Positions 23,030 through 33,080 of a DNA stretch of 64,000 nucleotides are shown here, in pieces. Positions within the stretch are counted from its first letter, which is position 1. Each line of letters starts with the position of its first letter. This DNA is from Dichotomocladium elegans (lineage: Eukaryota; Mucoromycota; Mucoromycetes; Mucorales; Lichtheimiaceae). The position numbers were made by a program, and so were the translations under genes. The notes under the pieces were generated by a model that was not told the DNA's origin, searched no databases, and saw only the letters and a list, made by a program, of their open reading frames with translations. The stretch lies in the NCBI GenBank assembly GCA_025716815.1, contig JAIXMN010000005.1, positions 124,001 through 188,000 on the forward strand. Reading direction: 5' to 3'.

Positions 23030-24445
23030 GACAAAGATATGTCCTAAAGTGGAATATGAAAGAGATTTTGGTTTATTATACACTATTTTTCCAGTTCTTG
23101 AAGTCGCAGGATCGCAAAAATACAAATCGCATTTTGCCCAGAAATCTTTACTCGTGATGACAATTCGAATGTCACATACATACATGAAAAGATGTCGCAC
23201 AAAGAAAAAGCTTTCTCTTCTATACATTTTTCCGTTCTGAAATGGGCAACCTAATTTTCTACCAAGATGGCCAAGGTCATGTCGTTGATGAGCGTGGCTG
23301 TCTTGAACCTATGGACTATGTCATTGATGAGGAAATGTACTCACTTCAATGCGTTTATTCTCACACTGAACATCTGCGTAGCATATCGTGCAAAGATAAC
23401 CCTGAGCTTACTCCCACACACATTCCCAAGCGAAAGGATACATACATTCGGGTGAAAGAAGCTGGGATCAAGCGCAGTTACACAGCATAAGCTGACCAAG
23501 ACAAGTTCAGATTTTTCAAACAGATGTTTGAGAAGATCTTGAGCGCATCAGCTGCTAGGACTCCATATTCGTTCAGCCCAGTGATGGGCATTACAGTACG
23601 AGAAGGACCCTGACAGCATCTTTAAGAAACCTAACACGGCGGGGGGATCGTTCGCGTATTCTCAATGAAGAGCATAAGCGCATTATTTTAGAATGCGTTG
23701 ATGACGACCCATCCACTGTCCCAGAGTAGCTGCTCCAACGATTTGAGGGTCTCAAAGCATCTAAAACGACGGTCTATCGATTTATGAAAATGTATGCGAC
23801 TTATTAAAAATGGTTCGGTTTCAACCTATAGACAGGAAGAGTCCTGCGAAGATCCAAGAGCGCCTTGACTGAGTACGCAGATGGGATAGGACCGACATCG
23901 GCTTCAAAAACTGCGTTTTCTTTGATGAGTCTGAATTCCATATTAGCATGAAATGCAGCATGGCGTGGTCCAAGAAAGGGACCCCTGCAGTGGTTACAGT
24001 ACCAAAGACAACCACAATTGTGGGAGCAATCTCAGCATTAGGCATCATTAAATGTAGCTTGAAACTCCCGCAGCCACCAACCAAGAAAAGAGGGCCGGTC
24101 AGTCTGAAGTTGCGAGCAGAGGAACTGTAACTGGACATTATCTCAGATTCCTTATGGCTACAATGGACGAGATGGATAAGTATGAAAATATGAAGGGTCA
24201 TTATTTGATAATGGATAATGCACCGACCCATAAGGCTGAGGATATCGCCAAATACATCGAGCCTTGAGGATATCGATATGCGTATCGTCCACCATACCCT
24301 CCTGAAATCAATCCTATTGAGCAGTTTGGTCAGTGGTCAAGAGCAATAGGTTCTTGGAAAGCGAGACGTTGATAACATAGATCAGCGAGGCATCCAATAG
24401 CTTAAAGCTGAGCGATTTCGAAGTTTTCGTTTCTCATTCTCATAT
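23030..24445 (+). mobile_element. Decayed Tc1/mariner-like transposon, copy 3
   Basis: This is the copy with the best preserved 5' part. Upstream non-coding sequence (about 23090-23200) is shared with copies 2 and 4. An N-terminal frame at 23242-23490 (GNLIFYQDGQGHVVDERGC...) is followed by the helix-turn-helix region with a frameshift near 23640. The first catalytic block is at about 23925-24000. The second Asp motif LIMDNAPTHKAEDIAKY is at about 24206-24255. The transposase is not continuous, so the copy is inactive. The N-terminal segment is an unusually long extension before the DNA-binding domain for a Tc1-like protein. Confidence 0.85.
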
Positions 24446-25189
24446 GGGCTTGGTTAACTGCCGTAATGGGAACAACTGTGATCCGACTGCTCCTCCACCT
24501 TCGGAGCTGCACCGGTTCTTGGGGGTGCGTCCCTGTCCCTTCTCTTCTTGATAATGAAAACTCCTACGCCATCCGTTTCAAGTGTAGCACGAAATCGAAG
24601 TACTCCATTTTCTGCGGGCTTGAGAGCTTTGGAATGGACATCGATGACCTCACCCCATCCGCCAGGATAAGGAACTTATTTGGCCCATGAGCGACCCAGA
24701 ATTTTGTTGCGGGTGTAATGATTGTCTCTCGGATGCGTTGACTGATTTGTCTCGCGTCCTGATTTTGGTCAACCAGCTGCTATCCAAGTTCCTCTTTCCG
24801 CTGTCGAATATTCAGCAAGAGACATTGATAGCCTGCATTTGAACGTTATTGGTGTAAGCAACAACCATCTTGGCGCCTTCGTAATTTGCAGGTCGATGAA
24901 TGTTCATACTTGGAAGGATCGTTTTAGTACGGTAGGTTGTTGATGAAACGAGTGTATCAAAGAAAAAGAGCGAGTGAGAGTAAACAAGCGGTTTTCTTCG
25001 CGGAAGTACATATTATCTATTCTTATCAAACCGACCCCTGAATACATCCAATACAATCCCGTTTCTAACGGCATTACGGACGGCATGTCGATTGCTGAAA
25101 TACACTATGCGAGCGGCCTAGGGCTACAAATACCAAAGTAAAAATATCAGCGAGTGGTGAAAATCGTCAATTGAAAAGAGCATGTGATC
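24446..25189. other. Segment between Tc1 copy 3 and R1
   Basis: The matching place in the inverted set (38.40-38.47 kb) is only a few dozen bases long, so this 0.7 kb is either extra sequence here or deleted there. A short frame at 24466-24690 and the following 200 nt read weakly as protein (GCVPVPSLLDNENSYAIRF, then ILVNQLLSKFLFPL), but no family is recognised. Confidence 0.35.
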
Positions 25190-25670
25190 CGCTGCTGTAT
25201 TTACTGCAGCATCGTTCATCACAAAGAAATTTCTTCTGCTCCTCTTTGATTTCCTATAAATAATGGACAGCCGAGAAATCTCCTTTCTCCATCAACTTCA
25301 TCCCGACCCTCTCTTCCATGGTCTTATCCGGTATGATTATTGCAACTAACATCCACTGTCCTTTATACATTAACCAATCGTACTCGTACTTGATGAGCCA
25401 TGGAAGAGAGGAGTTCCTGAATACTTTTCCGCTCTTTTTCGCTGCCACCTCAGGCTCCATTCCGCTCCTTCCCTCCGCCGCCGCCTGTCTCTTCTGGCGT
25501 GCTGGCTCTCTCGTCCTGTCTCTCCGTCCCGGTTATCGCCAGGACTACCCAGGATAACTCCTGGGTCCTTCGGGGCCCTTGAGTGTAAGTTGAAGCGTAT
25601 GCAGGAGTAGTGTTTTTATCTTGTTTACGACATTTATTTTTGAAAATAAAAGTATATTTGTTGTGTATAT
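25190..25670 (+). repeat. R1 interspersed repeat copy with CCATGG dyad
   Basis: This is near-identical, in inverted orientation, to 37840-38340. It includes the pair CTCTTCCATGG (25311-25321) and CCATGGAAGAG (about 25399-25409), which forms a dyad with a loop of about 78 nt. It ends with 'ccttgagtgtaagttgaagcg' and 'ttttgaaaataaaag', as in other R1 copies. The ORF-like frames are not conserved. Confidence 0.6.
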
Positions 25671-25708
25671 GCGCTTCCTTTGTCGTCGCTGAAAGGGACG
25701 ATGGTGAT

Positions 25709-26298
25709 TTAGTTTACATCTGTCAGCAACATTGTCTCGAGGATAAACTTTCCTTCCTTGTATTTGTTATTGTCAGCATAAGCTTTGACCTAAGTGCATT
25801 TGAGAAAAAGAATGAATTGTGAGAGAGACTGTGGAATGATGATGAAAGGGTTTGGGGATCACATACGTAAATCCATCCAAGCACCGTGCCACATTTCACA
25901 CATGCAATGTCTTTCACGTTGTGGACTCCTGTGGTCATGCTGCGGTCTTCGGCCTTTCCCTCCGTGATGTTCACACTAGTTCGTCGCCATACACGCCCCC
26001 ACCATACACACACATACACCAAAGTATACCATGAGCATACTCCCTTATGGCTTTTACAATTTTCTGGTTTTTTTTTTCCTTAGCGTATATATTTACACAT
26101 AGTGCAAGAGATAGGCAGGACCATGCTGACCATGGAATTGCTAGACAAAGACGTAAGCGTTGCGTTTTGTCAGAGCAAATCGAAGAGCTTGTTGCAAACC
26201 TCGGAAACGATCGCATCCGCAGTTGTCAGATGGGTTCTGCACTTTGCGCATCCGTAGATGGAGGTCCCGTCCAAATACATGCGGTACTTTAGACCCAT
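25709..26298 (-). CDS. MOH1: Yippee-family zinc-binding protein (Moh1/YPEL type)
   Basis: Model on the minus strand: 26298-26200, 26140-26097, 25975-25867, 25789-25709; 110 residues, slightly shorter than most Yippee proteins (about 120). The Yippee fold carries one zinc ion held by two CxxC pairs, both visible: [10 protein letters not shown] (residues about 16-25) and [11 protein letters not shown] (about 76-86). Other family motifs are [34 protein letters not shown] and [13 protein letters not shown] proteins are linked to cell division and, in yeast, Moh1 to stationary-phase survival and the GID/CTLH context. The exact role is not known. The start is the first Met of the conserved [11 protein letters not shown] block. 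Upstream DNA is CT-rich leader. Confidence 0.93.
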
Positions 26299-26439
26299 TG
26301 GATGTATGTATTCGGTGATGAGAGTGTGAACGCTTCTGGTGGGATGGTGGAGGACGGGATAAAGAGAGAGCAAGAGCGAGATACTTGAAATTGATAATAA
26401 TAGTAATAATAATAAAGTAGACAGAAGGAACAAAGCGTC

Positions 26440-26935
26440 AGTTACGTAGGATCCAGAGATAGTCTAGAGAGAAAATAGTGTGAAAAGCGCAAAGGCATGG
26501 AACGAAGAAAATCGGAGAAGCGCTGGATACGGCGAGGAAAAGAGAGAGAGATAGAGAGAAAAGGAAAAAAAAAAGATAAGTACAGTCTTGCGAATCTAAA
26601 AAGTTCATGCGGGGGAGTTCACACATATTTTTGCTGATACGTGTCCTTTTTCTGGCGGGGGGGGGGAGAGGCCCGGCGTCTAGCGCCTGCCGCTCAGTGA
26701 ATACAGCACACATCATGGAAGGGTGTTTCTAAAGTTGTAATTCGATTATGCAGACCCCATTCATCCGCGCCTACATTCTTCGACGTCTGGAAGCTATGCT
26801 GCAATCTCTGCAACTGTTGCTGTGCGTTCCTTGGTCTGTTTCAGATATTTGAGGGGTTAAAGAAAGAGATTTGCGGCTATCCTCGCATGACTGACTTATC
26901 AAAGGTGGTGCTGCGGCCATTCCCACGGTATACTT
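26440..26935 (-). other. Possible small spliced gene, unassigned
   Basis: Between Yippee and bZIP the minus strand reads as protein-like for about 40 codons (26812-26710: LQRLQHSFQTSKNVGADEWG, then LHNRITTLETPFHD). A possible splice follows at 26710 and another exon near 26645-26615. A TATAAAA box lies at about 26935 on the same strand. I could not find a start codon and exon set that fits everything, and no family is recognised. Alternatives are a 5' extension of the Yippee transcript or chance. A G/C homopolymer sits at 26657-26666. Confidence 0.3.
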
Positions 26936-27019
26936 TTATAGAGTAAGACGTGGTGGTAGCGGTGGTGGAAGATAACCACGTCCAGGAGAAAGAGAGCGAG
27001 AAAAAAGAGAAAGCGACGG

Positions 27020-27718
27020 TCAATGCTGAGCTGGGGAGTCCAAGAGCGATTTGAGGTATTGATTCTGGATAAACCAACAAGTTAAAAAAGAGGTAACCAG
27101 GACGAATTCCTTTTTTACCTCGTTTTCAAGAGCCGATAATTTTGCAACATCGATTTCGAGCTGGGACAAGCGATCGCTCAGACTACCACTGCGTCCTGCA
27201 GACAACAAGGACGACTGCAATGTGCAGCCATGCTGCTTCCCTGACGACGTGCTCAACTGGGGATGACGAGGATCATAGGCTCGCAATGCTGACTCGAGCA
27301 ACTGCACCTTGTTCTCCAAAAATACTACCCGCTCCTGTAGCTCCCGCTCCCGCTGCTTACGCCGTTCTCGAAATCGACTTGATGCGCCAGCATTTCGCCG
27401 CCGTTTTTCAGCAAGAATGGCTTCTGGTGATAACGACCCAGGCGAACGATGGATGAGTGGACGCTGACGATCGCTCTGGCCTGCCGCCGCAGAAGGCGGA
27501 GAACGCGGCGAGATCGGTAATAGTGGAGTGCCGGTCATGATAGCTACTTTCGGACTGATTGGACGACTTTGCGCTATTGTCACAGTCGGACGGGTAGCTG
27601 GAGAAGTTGACACGGTGGCGCCAGTCGAAGACGGGACTGAAGGAGCGGACGTATCGGCGGGCCATGGGAACGATGTGATCGGTGGTAAAATGGGCGGTGA
27701 CGGGTGAGGTGAAGACAT
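27020..27718 (-). CDS. bZIP transcription factor
   Basis: Model on the minus strand: 27718-27119 and 27064-27020 (intron GTAAAA...CAG, 54 nt); 214 residues. The first 110 residues are Pro/Ser/Thr-rich. The basic region is RRRNAGASSRFRERRKQRE (about residues 114-132), with the Asn-x7-Arg core contacts. It is followed at once by a leucine zipper (LQERVVFLENKVQLLESAL). A second helical segment (DRLSQLEIDVAKLSALENENQYLKSLL) ends the protein and is completed only by splicing. The basic region resembles those of Cys3/Met4-like and Gcn4-like fungal factors, which control sulfur or amino-acid metabolism. This is suggestive only. An upstream in-frame codon could extend the N-terminus. Confidence 0.88.
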   Translation of the reverse strand: MSSPHPSPPILPPITSFPWPADTSAPSVPSSTGATVSTSPATRPTVTIAQSRPISPKVAIMTGTPLLPISPRSPPSAAAGQSDRQRPLIHRSPGSLSPEAILAEKRRRNAGASSRFRERRKQRERELQERVVFLENKVQLLESALRAYDPRHPQLSTSSGKQHGCTLQSSLLSAGRSGSLSDRLSQLEIDVAKLSALENEVKKEFVLVTSFLTCWFIQNQYLKSLLDSPAQH

Positions 27719-28019
27719 GATGGCGGATATCAACATGAAGAGGAGAATTACGTCAAATATCCTGCCGCCGTTCACCAAACTCAGATTACGCCATTTCTAG
27801 TCCGCTATTGCGCCATATTGGCGCGACATTTTCGCTTAATCATATCATGCACTGGATCAATGTTATACGAGGTTCGGGACGAAATAAACGCTGGATTTTC
27901 TGCAATAGAGATATAGCTACAAAACAGAGAAGAATATATACAAATACTACACCAATGTGTCGACGGTCCTTTGGAGCATCCATAGGACCGTCTCACGGCG
28001 CCAATAATCTACTCTCCAG

Positions 28020-30327
28020 TCAATGTCCGCACCCTAAGCGAAAAATAAAGATAAATCGTTATTACCTATTTGCTCCAAAAATGAAATAGGGCCAATGTGG
28101 TAATCCTGATTCCGCTGCAGAGGCAATGCCATATCCGGATGAGCCATGAGATACTCCTTACGCGCCCGGGAAGCTGCCTTCTTTACTGCCTCATCTTCGG
28201 GATCGGTCTTGTACAAGTCGCACTTTGTGCACTGGTCACAAGGCAAGCCTGGGACTTCGCGAAAATGGTCGCAAAAGTGCCTGTAGGATTCTGCATCGCC
28301 AGATATCAACGTCATGCAAGCTAAGCGTGCACACACAAACAACCAGTCTCCTTTCTCTTCGTTCTGCTACCTTTGCGGATGTCCTTGCGACACACATAAC
28401 ACATAGTGTAACCTACAAAAGGACACAAGTGTCATTTACCCTCCGCAGCACAATCAACACATGGCTCTTCGTACCGCATCGGCAAACGATCTTGTTGCAC
28501 CCGTCTGCCTTTTGAAAAGAGAGATTGCACACGGGACACTACCAAAGTGAGTGCGTCCATATTGATCAGTATTCCGTCAACTATCGCCAGTCATCTTTCT
28601 CACCGTCCGCTTGACAGCGTCCGCCATTGCCTGAAAAATTGATACACCTGGATTAGCTATTTCGCATAGGAATTCTCACGCCTTACCTTTTCAACGTAAA
28701 GCCTCAATCCATCCTGTTCCTTTTCCCAGCATTTGTGGAGACCACAGATGATCCGGTGGCACTGCAGACATGTAGTCTTGCCGCATTGGGGGTGCCTGCA
28801 TCTGAACACGGACCCGCGACGCTCGCATGCAATGCGGTCGTACACAACCTCCAAGTCCCCTTTGAGATCCCACTGCAAGCCGAGGAGGATGCAGGACGAG
28901 CATAACAACAGTAACAACAGGAGGATATTGAGCGACCATACCGAAAACACATGGAGTACGGCCAACATTATGATTATTACTACCATCAAAAGCCACCTTG
29001 CGACACTCAGGGCGAATGTAACCACGTTCTCGTTGAGGGTATGTATTGACTCGTCTAATTCGCCGTAGCCGCATGCCTGGCATCGTACCATTTTTGGGAG
29101 CATGTGGCAGTCGTCAAGGAGGGATCTTTCGTATGCGAGCCATATGTCATGCGGTATAACGTGCCGCAGCATCTCAGTCGGGAAGCACCCATCGCAGCAA
29201 CCGGCCATGGCGATGCAAGGGATGCGCCCCACTCCTCGCAACGTTCCTTGGCCAAAGAGGCCCTCCGACATGAACCGCTGAATGCACTCGTGGCAGAACG
29301 TGTGCTCACCCGTGCTGCAGTACACAAGCTGCTCCAGAGTATATTCCCCAAAGCAGCACTCGCATGCCACCAATGCGTCGTATTCTTCGGTGGCATTGAT
29401 ATTCTGCGCTATAAGGTGATCTTGCTCCACCTGGGCGTCCAGAGCTCGCTGTTGGATCGTCTTGATATCGTCAGCAAGTTCGGAATCTAATGCTGTGGTA
29501 GCTGTTGCATTCCCGCTACTGCTGCTGCCCACAGACCAGTGGCGGAAAAAGTTCCGAAGATTCGCCCAGAATCCCCCCGTCGCCATATCCGCCAGTTGAT
29601 CGTAACTCTTTATGTAATCCCAGTTGTTCTCCGCCATGACTGCCCTGATCGATGATTTCCACACCTGTATAATACGCACATATGCACACTCAATAAAACG
29701 CATCATGCTGTGGGGCAGTACCACCAGCGTATCTCTCTCTCTCACTCTTTCTTTACTTGTGGGTAATCAGTTGCCAGTTGCTGTAATGCCTGGATTTTGT
29801 ATGTCTCGCTCTTGATCATATCACACCGCTCTACGCGACCACCACATTCTAGTCGCACAGGCCAATGCTGTTCCTGGATAAGCTCCTCTGCCACTTGCTC
29901 CAGATAACTGTGACAGTATTTTAACAGCTTTTCCCGAATGTAGCTCACGTTGCAATCTGGGAATATTTCAGTGGCAAGGATGCAGAGGCAATGATTCATT
30001 TGCTGGGTCTTGTCCTTCCCTTTGATTTGGCTTGGATAGTAGCCGCCATTAGAGAATATTTTCTCTGCAATGCGCTCGACAGGGGAGCTGTCGTAATAAC
30101 CAAGACAAGAATCAAAATACCCCGGATCTGTCCATGAGTAAAAGGAGAGAGAAAGCGAGATGGTTCGCATGAGATTGCTTTCAGTCCATTGAAGTGAAAA
30201 GTTCAAGGAGAGTCGCATGCACTTTCGGGGGTCACAAGGAAATACCTCCACCGGGAAACAAGGTAAGAAGCTGGTCGATGTACTGATCGTGTTTTGAGGT
30301 ATGTTGTCGGCTGCGTTGTCTGTTCAT
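28020..30327 (-). CDS. RBR-type E3 ubiquitin ligase, RNF216/TRIAD3-like
   Basis: Model on the minus strand: 30327-30246, 30127-29757, 29664-28687, 28630-28604, 28538-28475, 28412-28371, 28290-28066, 28033-28020; about 600 residues, phases consistent. RING1 spans about 252-314 (CECCFGEY...CHECIQRFM). The IBR starts near 346 (MVRCQACGYG) and ends at CGKTTCLQCHR...CGLHKCWEKEQDG. RING2 starts near 487 (CPVCNLSFQKADGCNKIVC, then RCG, MCYVCRKDIRK) and is rebuilt from three exons. The tail YRHFCDHFREVPGLPCDQC is the RNF216 hallmark. RBR ligases pass ubiquitin through a RING2 Cys. Within the IBR, residues 365-415 are very hydrophobic. This 153-nt block (28873-29025) has GT..CAG ends and no stop, so it may be an intron or a true membrane segment. 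The last exon is 14 nt and less certain. Confidence 0.88.
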
Positions 30328-30738
30328 AAAGCGTCTCCAAGAACACAGCAAGACGAAGATAGATGCCAAGAGGAAGGAATGGAGAGCCACACTTGAAAAA
30401 GGAAGTGGGAAGAATGACTGAGGAAAAAACAAGTGGAAAATTGCCAAGCGAAGATTAAGTCCTATTTTTTCATTTAACCGTACGCATGATAAAAATTGAG
30501 AGCGGGAAAGTCAGATCGATTTAGGCAAGAGATGTAGGGTTTAAAGATACAACTAGAAAAAAAACGATAAGACGAACTTTTATGTATATCAAGAGAATAA
30601 ATATATATAAGATGCTTAGCAAAGAAGGACAAGTAAGCGGATCAGAACGAAGTGTTGTTGATTTGGAATGGCAAGGCAAAAAAAATTGTTTGTGTGTGTA
30701 TGGATGAAGTCATGTTATATGTCTGCGCGTACGGTTGT
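30328..30738. other. Intergenic region
   Basis: This separates the RBR ligase start from the end of the next minus-strand gene. It holds the ligase promoter; a pyrimidine-rich stretch on the minus strand precedes 30327. No gene is seen. Confidence 0.5.
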
Positions 30739-31152
30739 TCATGAAGTTTCCTCCTGGGCAATAACCTCAAGTGCAGCAAAAAAAAGCTGGCCAGGCGAGC
30801 TCGGAGGGGTGGAGGTCGTGTCCGAAGAAGCGGTAGTAGAAGAGCCTGCTAATGTTATGGAATTTGAACTCGACGAGGTATCTTGAAATGGGAAAAGATC
30901 GTAGTCGTGTTCATCTTCATGAAATGTGTCTGGTATCAGATGATGATAATGGTTATAACTGGGTGGATGGGGGTATGCTGTTGACTGTACTGCAGGCTGT
31001 GTCTCGTGGTGGTTGGTGGTATTTGTTAGCGCCTGTTGGACCGGTACCGTAAGAAGCATGGAGGCCAGTGCTTCCAGAGTGCTGCCATCGGTCGCTACGG
31101 AGGAAATCCGCTCGAGAGGAGGCGATGGAGGGTAGCAGGTCTTGTTGCTCAT
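30739..31152 (-). CDS. Acidic Ser/Thr/Pro-rich protein, function unknown
   Basis: An open frame of 137 residues, with biased composition typical of a disordered regulatory protein: Pro/Ser-rich start (TCYPPSPPLER), a short helix-prone region (TLEALASMLLTVPVQQAL), an acidic-aromatic patch (FHEDEHDYDLFPFQD) that resembles activation domains, a Ser/Thr run, and a second helix-prone end (GQLFFAALEVIAQEETS). The frame stays open upstream to about 31218 behind a TAG acceptor, so this could be the last exon of a longer protein. A strongly CT-rich leader at 31300-31440 argues for a nearby start instead. No family is recognised. Confidence 0.5.
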   Translation of the reverse strand: MSNKTCYPPSPPLERISSVATDGSTLEALASMLLTVPVQQALTNTTNHHETQPAVQSTAYPHPPSYNHYHHLIPDTFHEDEHDYDLFPFQDTSSSSNSITLAGSSTTASSDTTSTPPSSPGQLFFAALEVIAQEETS

Positions 31153-31219
31153 GTCCTTCGTCGAAGGGGTGGGTGTTGTTGGTGTATTCCGTTCAAGTGC
31201 AGCAATAGTGGTAGTTTCT

Positions 31220-33080
31220 ACGTCTACGAACTATGGCGGCAACGAGTGAAGCTTCATAAGCGTGGCACTTTGGTGGTTGCGTTCTGCTCTATGAGTGCAG
31301 AAGATAGGTATGAAAAGACTAGGGCCACAAGGTGAAGAGAAGCACGGGCGGGAGAAAAGAAAAAAGTGAGGAAGAAAGAGAAACAGGAACGAGTTTTTCT
31401 GCTGCGCCTTAAAATAGAGTGAAAGTGTCTATGAGAGAGAGTGTGTGTGCGTGCGTGCGTGTGAGGATGGATGGGGGGTGTGAGGCAGAGGATGACGGGT
31501 GCAGGTTGGGGGAGGGAGTGCCAATACGCGCGCACGCGTCAGATAACACAGTAACGGACCGGTGCTTCATTTCCGCCTGACTGAGCGAATGCCATTGTTT
31601 CTTTTCTTTTACCAAATATACGCTAGCTTTCTTTTTTTGCTTTTGCGTCCCTGCCGATCTTCCTTCGAGCGTTTGGCGATGAATGGACGCCTCAGAAAGC
31701 CATTTGCTCTTAAGACTCATATGGTCTGTGCACTTATTGCCCTATACATGCTACTATCCTCTTTGCGTATTATATGTACAACCACACTGGTATAGCTGTG
31801 TGTAATCAATGATTTGTAAAGAGGCAGGACTTTGGGCGCATTTGTTCTTGGCACTCGCACGCAGCATACGAAATTGCGTAAACACAAAGATGCTGACATT
31901 CCGCTTCAAAAGAGAAAGAGAGAAAGAGAGAAAGACGTATACGATCATTCCTCAGTTAGTGAGCATGAGCCAGATCTGCCTAGTGGTGCAAGCAGGGGAT
32001 GATGAACAGACATTAATACCGTCTCCTTCGGCCGATGTGTGTACGTGATTGTTGTTTAGTTATTGGCGTATCGCATCATCACGCCACAATTTACCAGATA
32101 TGCTATCAATGATCTTCAGTTTTTTGTTTTGTAGACCACTCTATTCTCTACGGAAAGAAGAGCGTCCTATTATAATGAAGCTTCGATGGGTTAATCGATA
32201 GGGAAGAGATGGAGCGCAGTAACGAACGGATTATTTCTTTTTTTTTATCCTCAGGTAGAAGCAACGTATCACATCGATGAGCGTTCCTATTTTTCGATAG
32301 GGATCGCCGTCCTGATGTCATCTTTTCGACCAGGGATACGCCACCACGTTTTTTGCACACCGCATTTTAAGATGCCAAGACGGAAATTATTATGTGTACA
32401 TCGATTTCTTTTACCCGTCAACTACCACCGCAGCCGCCACAACACGAGACCTGGGGACAGAAATAGCAGCACGAGAAGCTGATCCTCCACTCTTAGATAT
32501 GCGTATGAAGAATCTCTGGCTCTAATACACAAGGAGTCTTCTAGCTAGACAGCCTGCATTTCGTCCATTCCTAGCGTTTTGGTTTTGATTACTACTGTAC
32601 TAGATCTATTCGGATATCCACTAGTTGAAATTAACTGCTCAATACGCTTAGAATGTCCTTAGCATCCCTCTGGCGCTCTAGTGAATTTCATACAACAAAA
32701 CGTTTAGATCCCTTGTGGTACTGAACTGATATCTGAAAATATCCCATGACTCTGCGGGAATTTCCGTTGGCACGACTGCTCTTGTCCGCAATGAAACCGA
32801 GTCAACAAGGTCTCGGCAATGTCGCTAACGACCTGGTTAGCGGTTAATCCACAGGCAAGCATGCCACGGATAAAGGTTTTTTTCTGGGACGTAAATAAGG
32901 GACATCGGAATATCGTGGCGTAACAGATTAGAACTGGTATTTTCTCGCGTGCGTATGCATGTGGTGTATCTGGGCTCGTGATACGTCACAGGCTCTTACA
33001 ACAAGCCATAACTATGATTGCTTCTCTTCCTTGCACAGAGAGCGAACATTAAAACGAGCCCCCTCTTCATAAACGCCTTC
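31220..33080. other. Long stretch without recognised gene
   Basis: It contains CT/GA- and GT-rich tracts (31430-31470) that look like a promoter or leader of the minus-strand gene. Several short open frames occur (for example 31409-31720 minus and 32148-32360 minus) without domains, conserved splice structure or family similarity. The last part should contain the VAM7 promoter. Confidence 0.45.

Noticed and set aside
26749..26850. Plus-strand frame starting MQTPFIRAYILRRLEAML
   Set aside because: Helical-looking but ends after 34 codons without a downstream exon in phase; the opposite strand gives the better reading.
31409..31720. Minus-strand 103-residue frame as an upstream exon of the acidic protein
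   Set aside because: Its last third is translated GT/CT microsatellite, no in-phase splice to 31152 was found, and no domain is visible.
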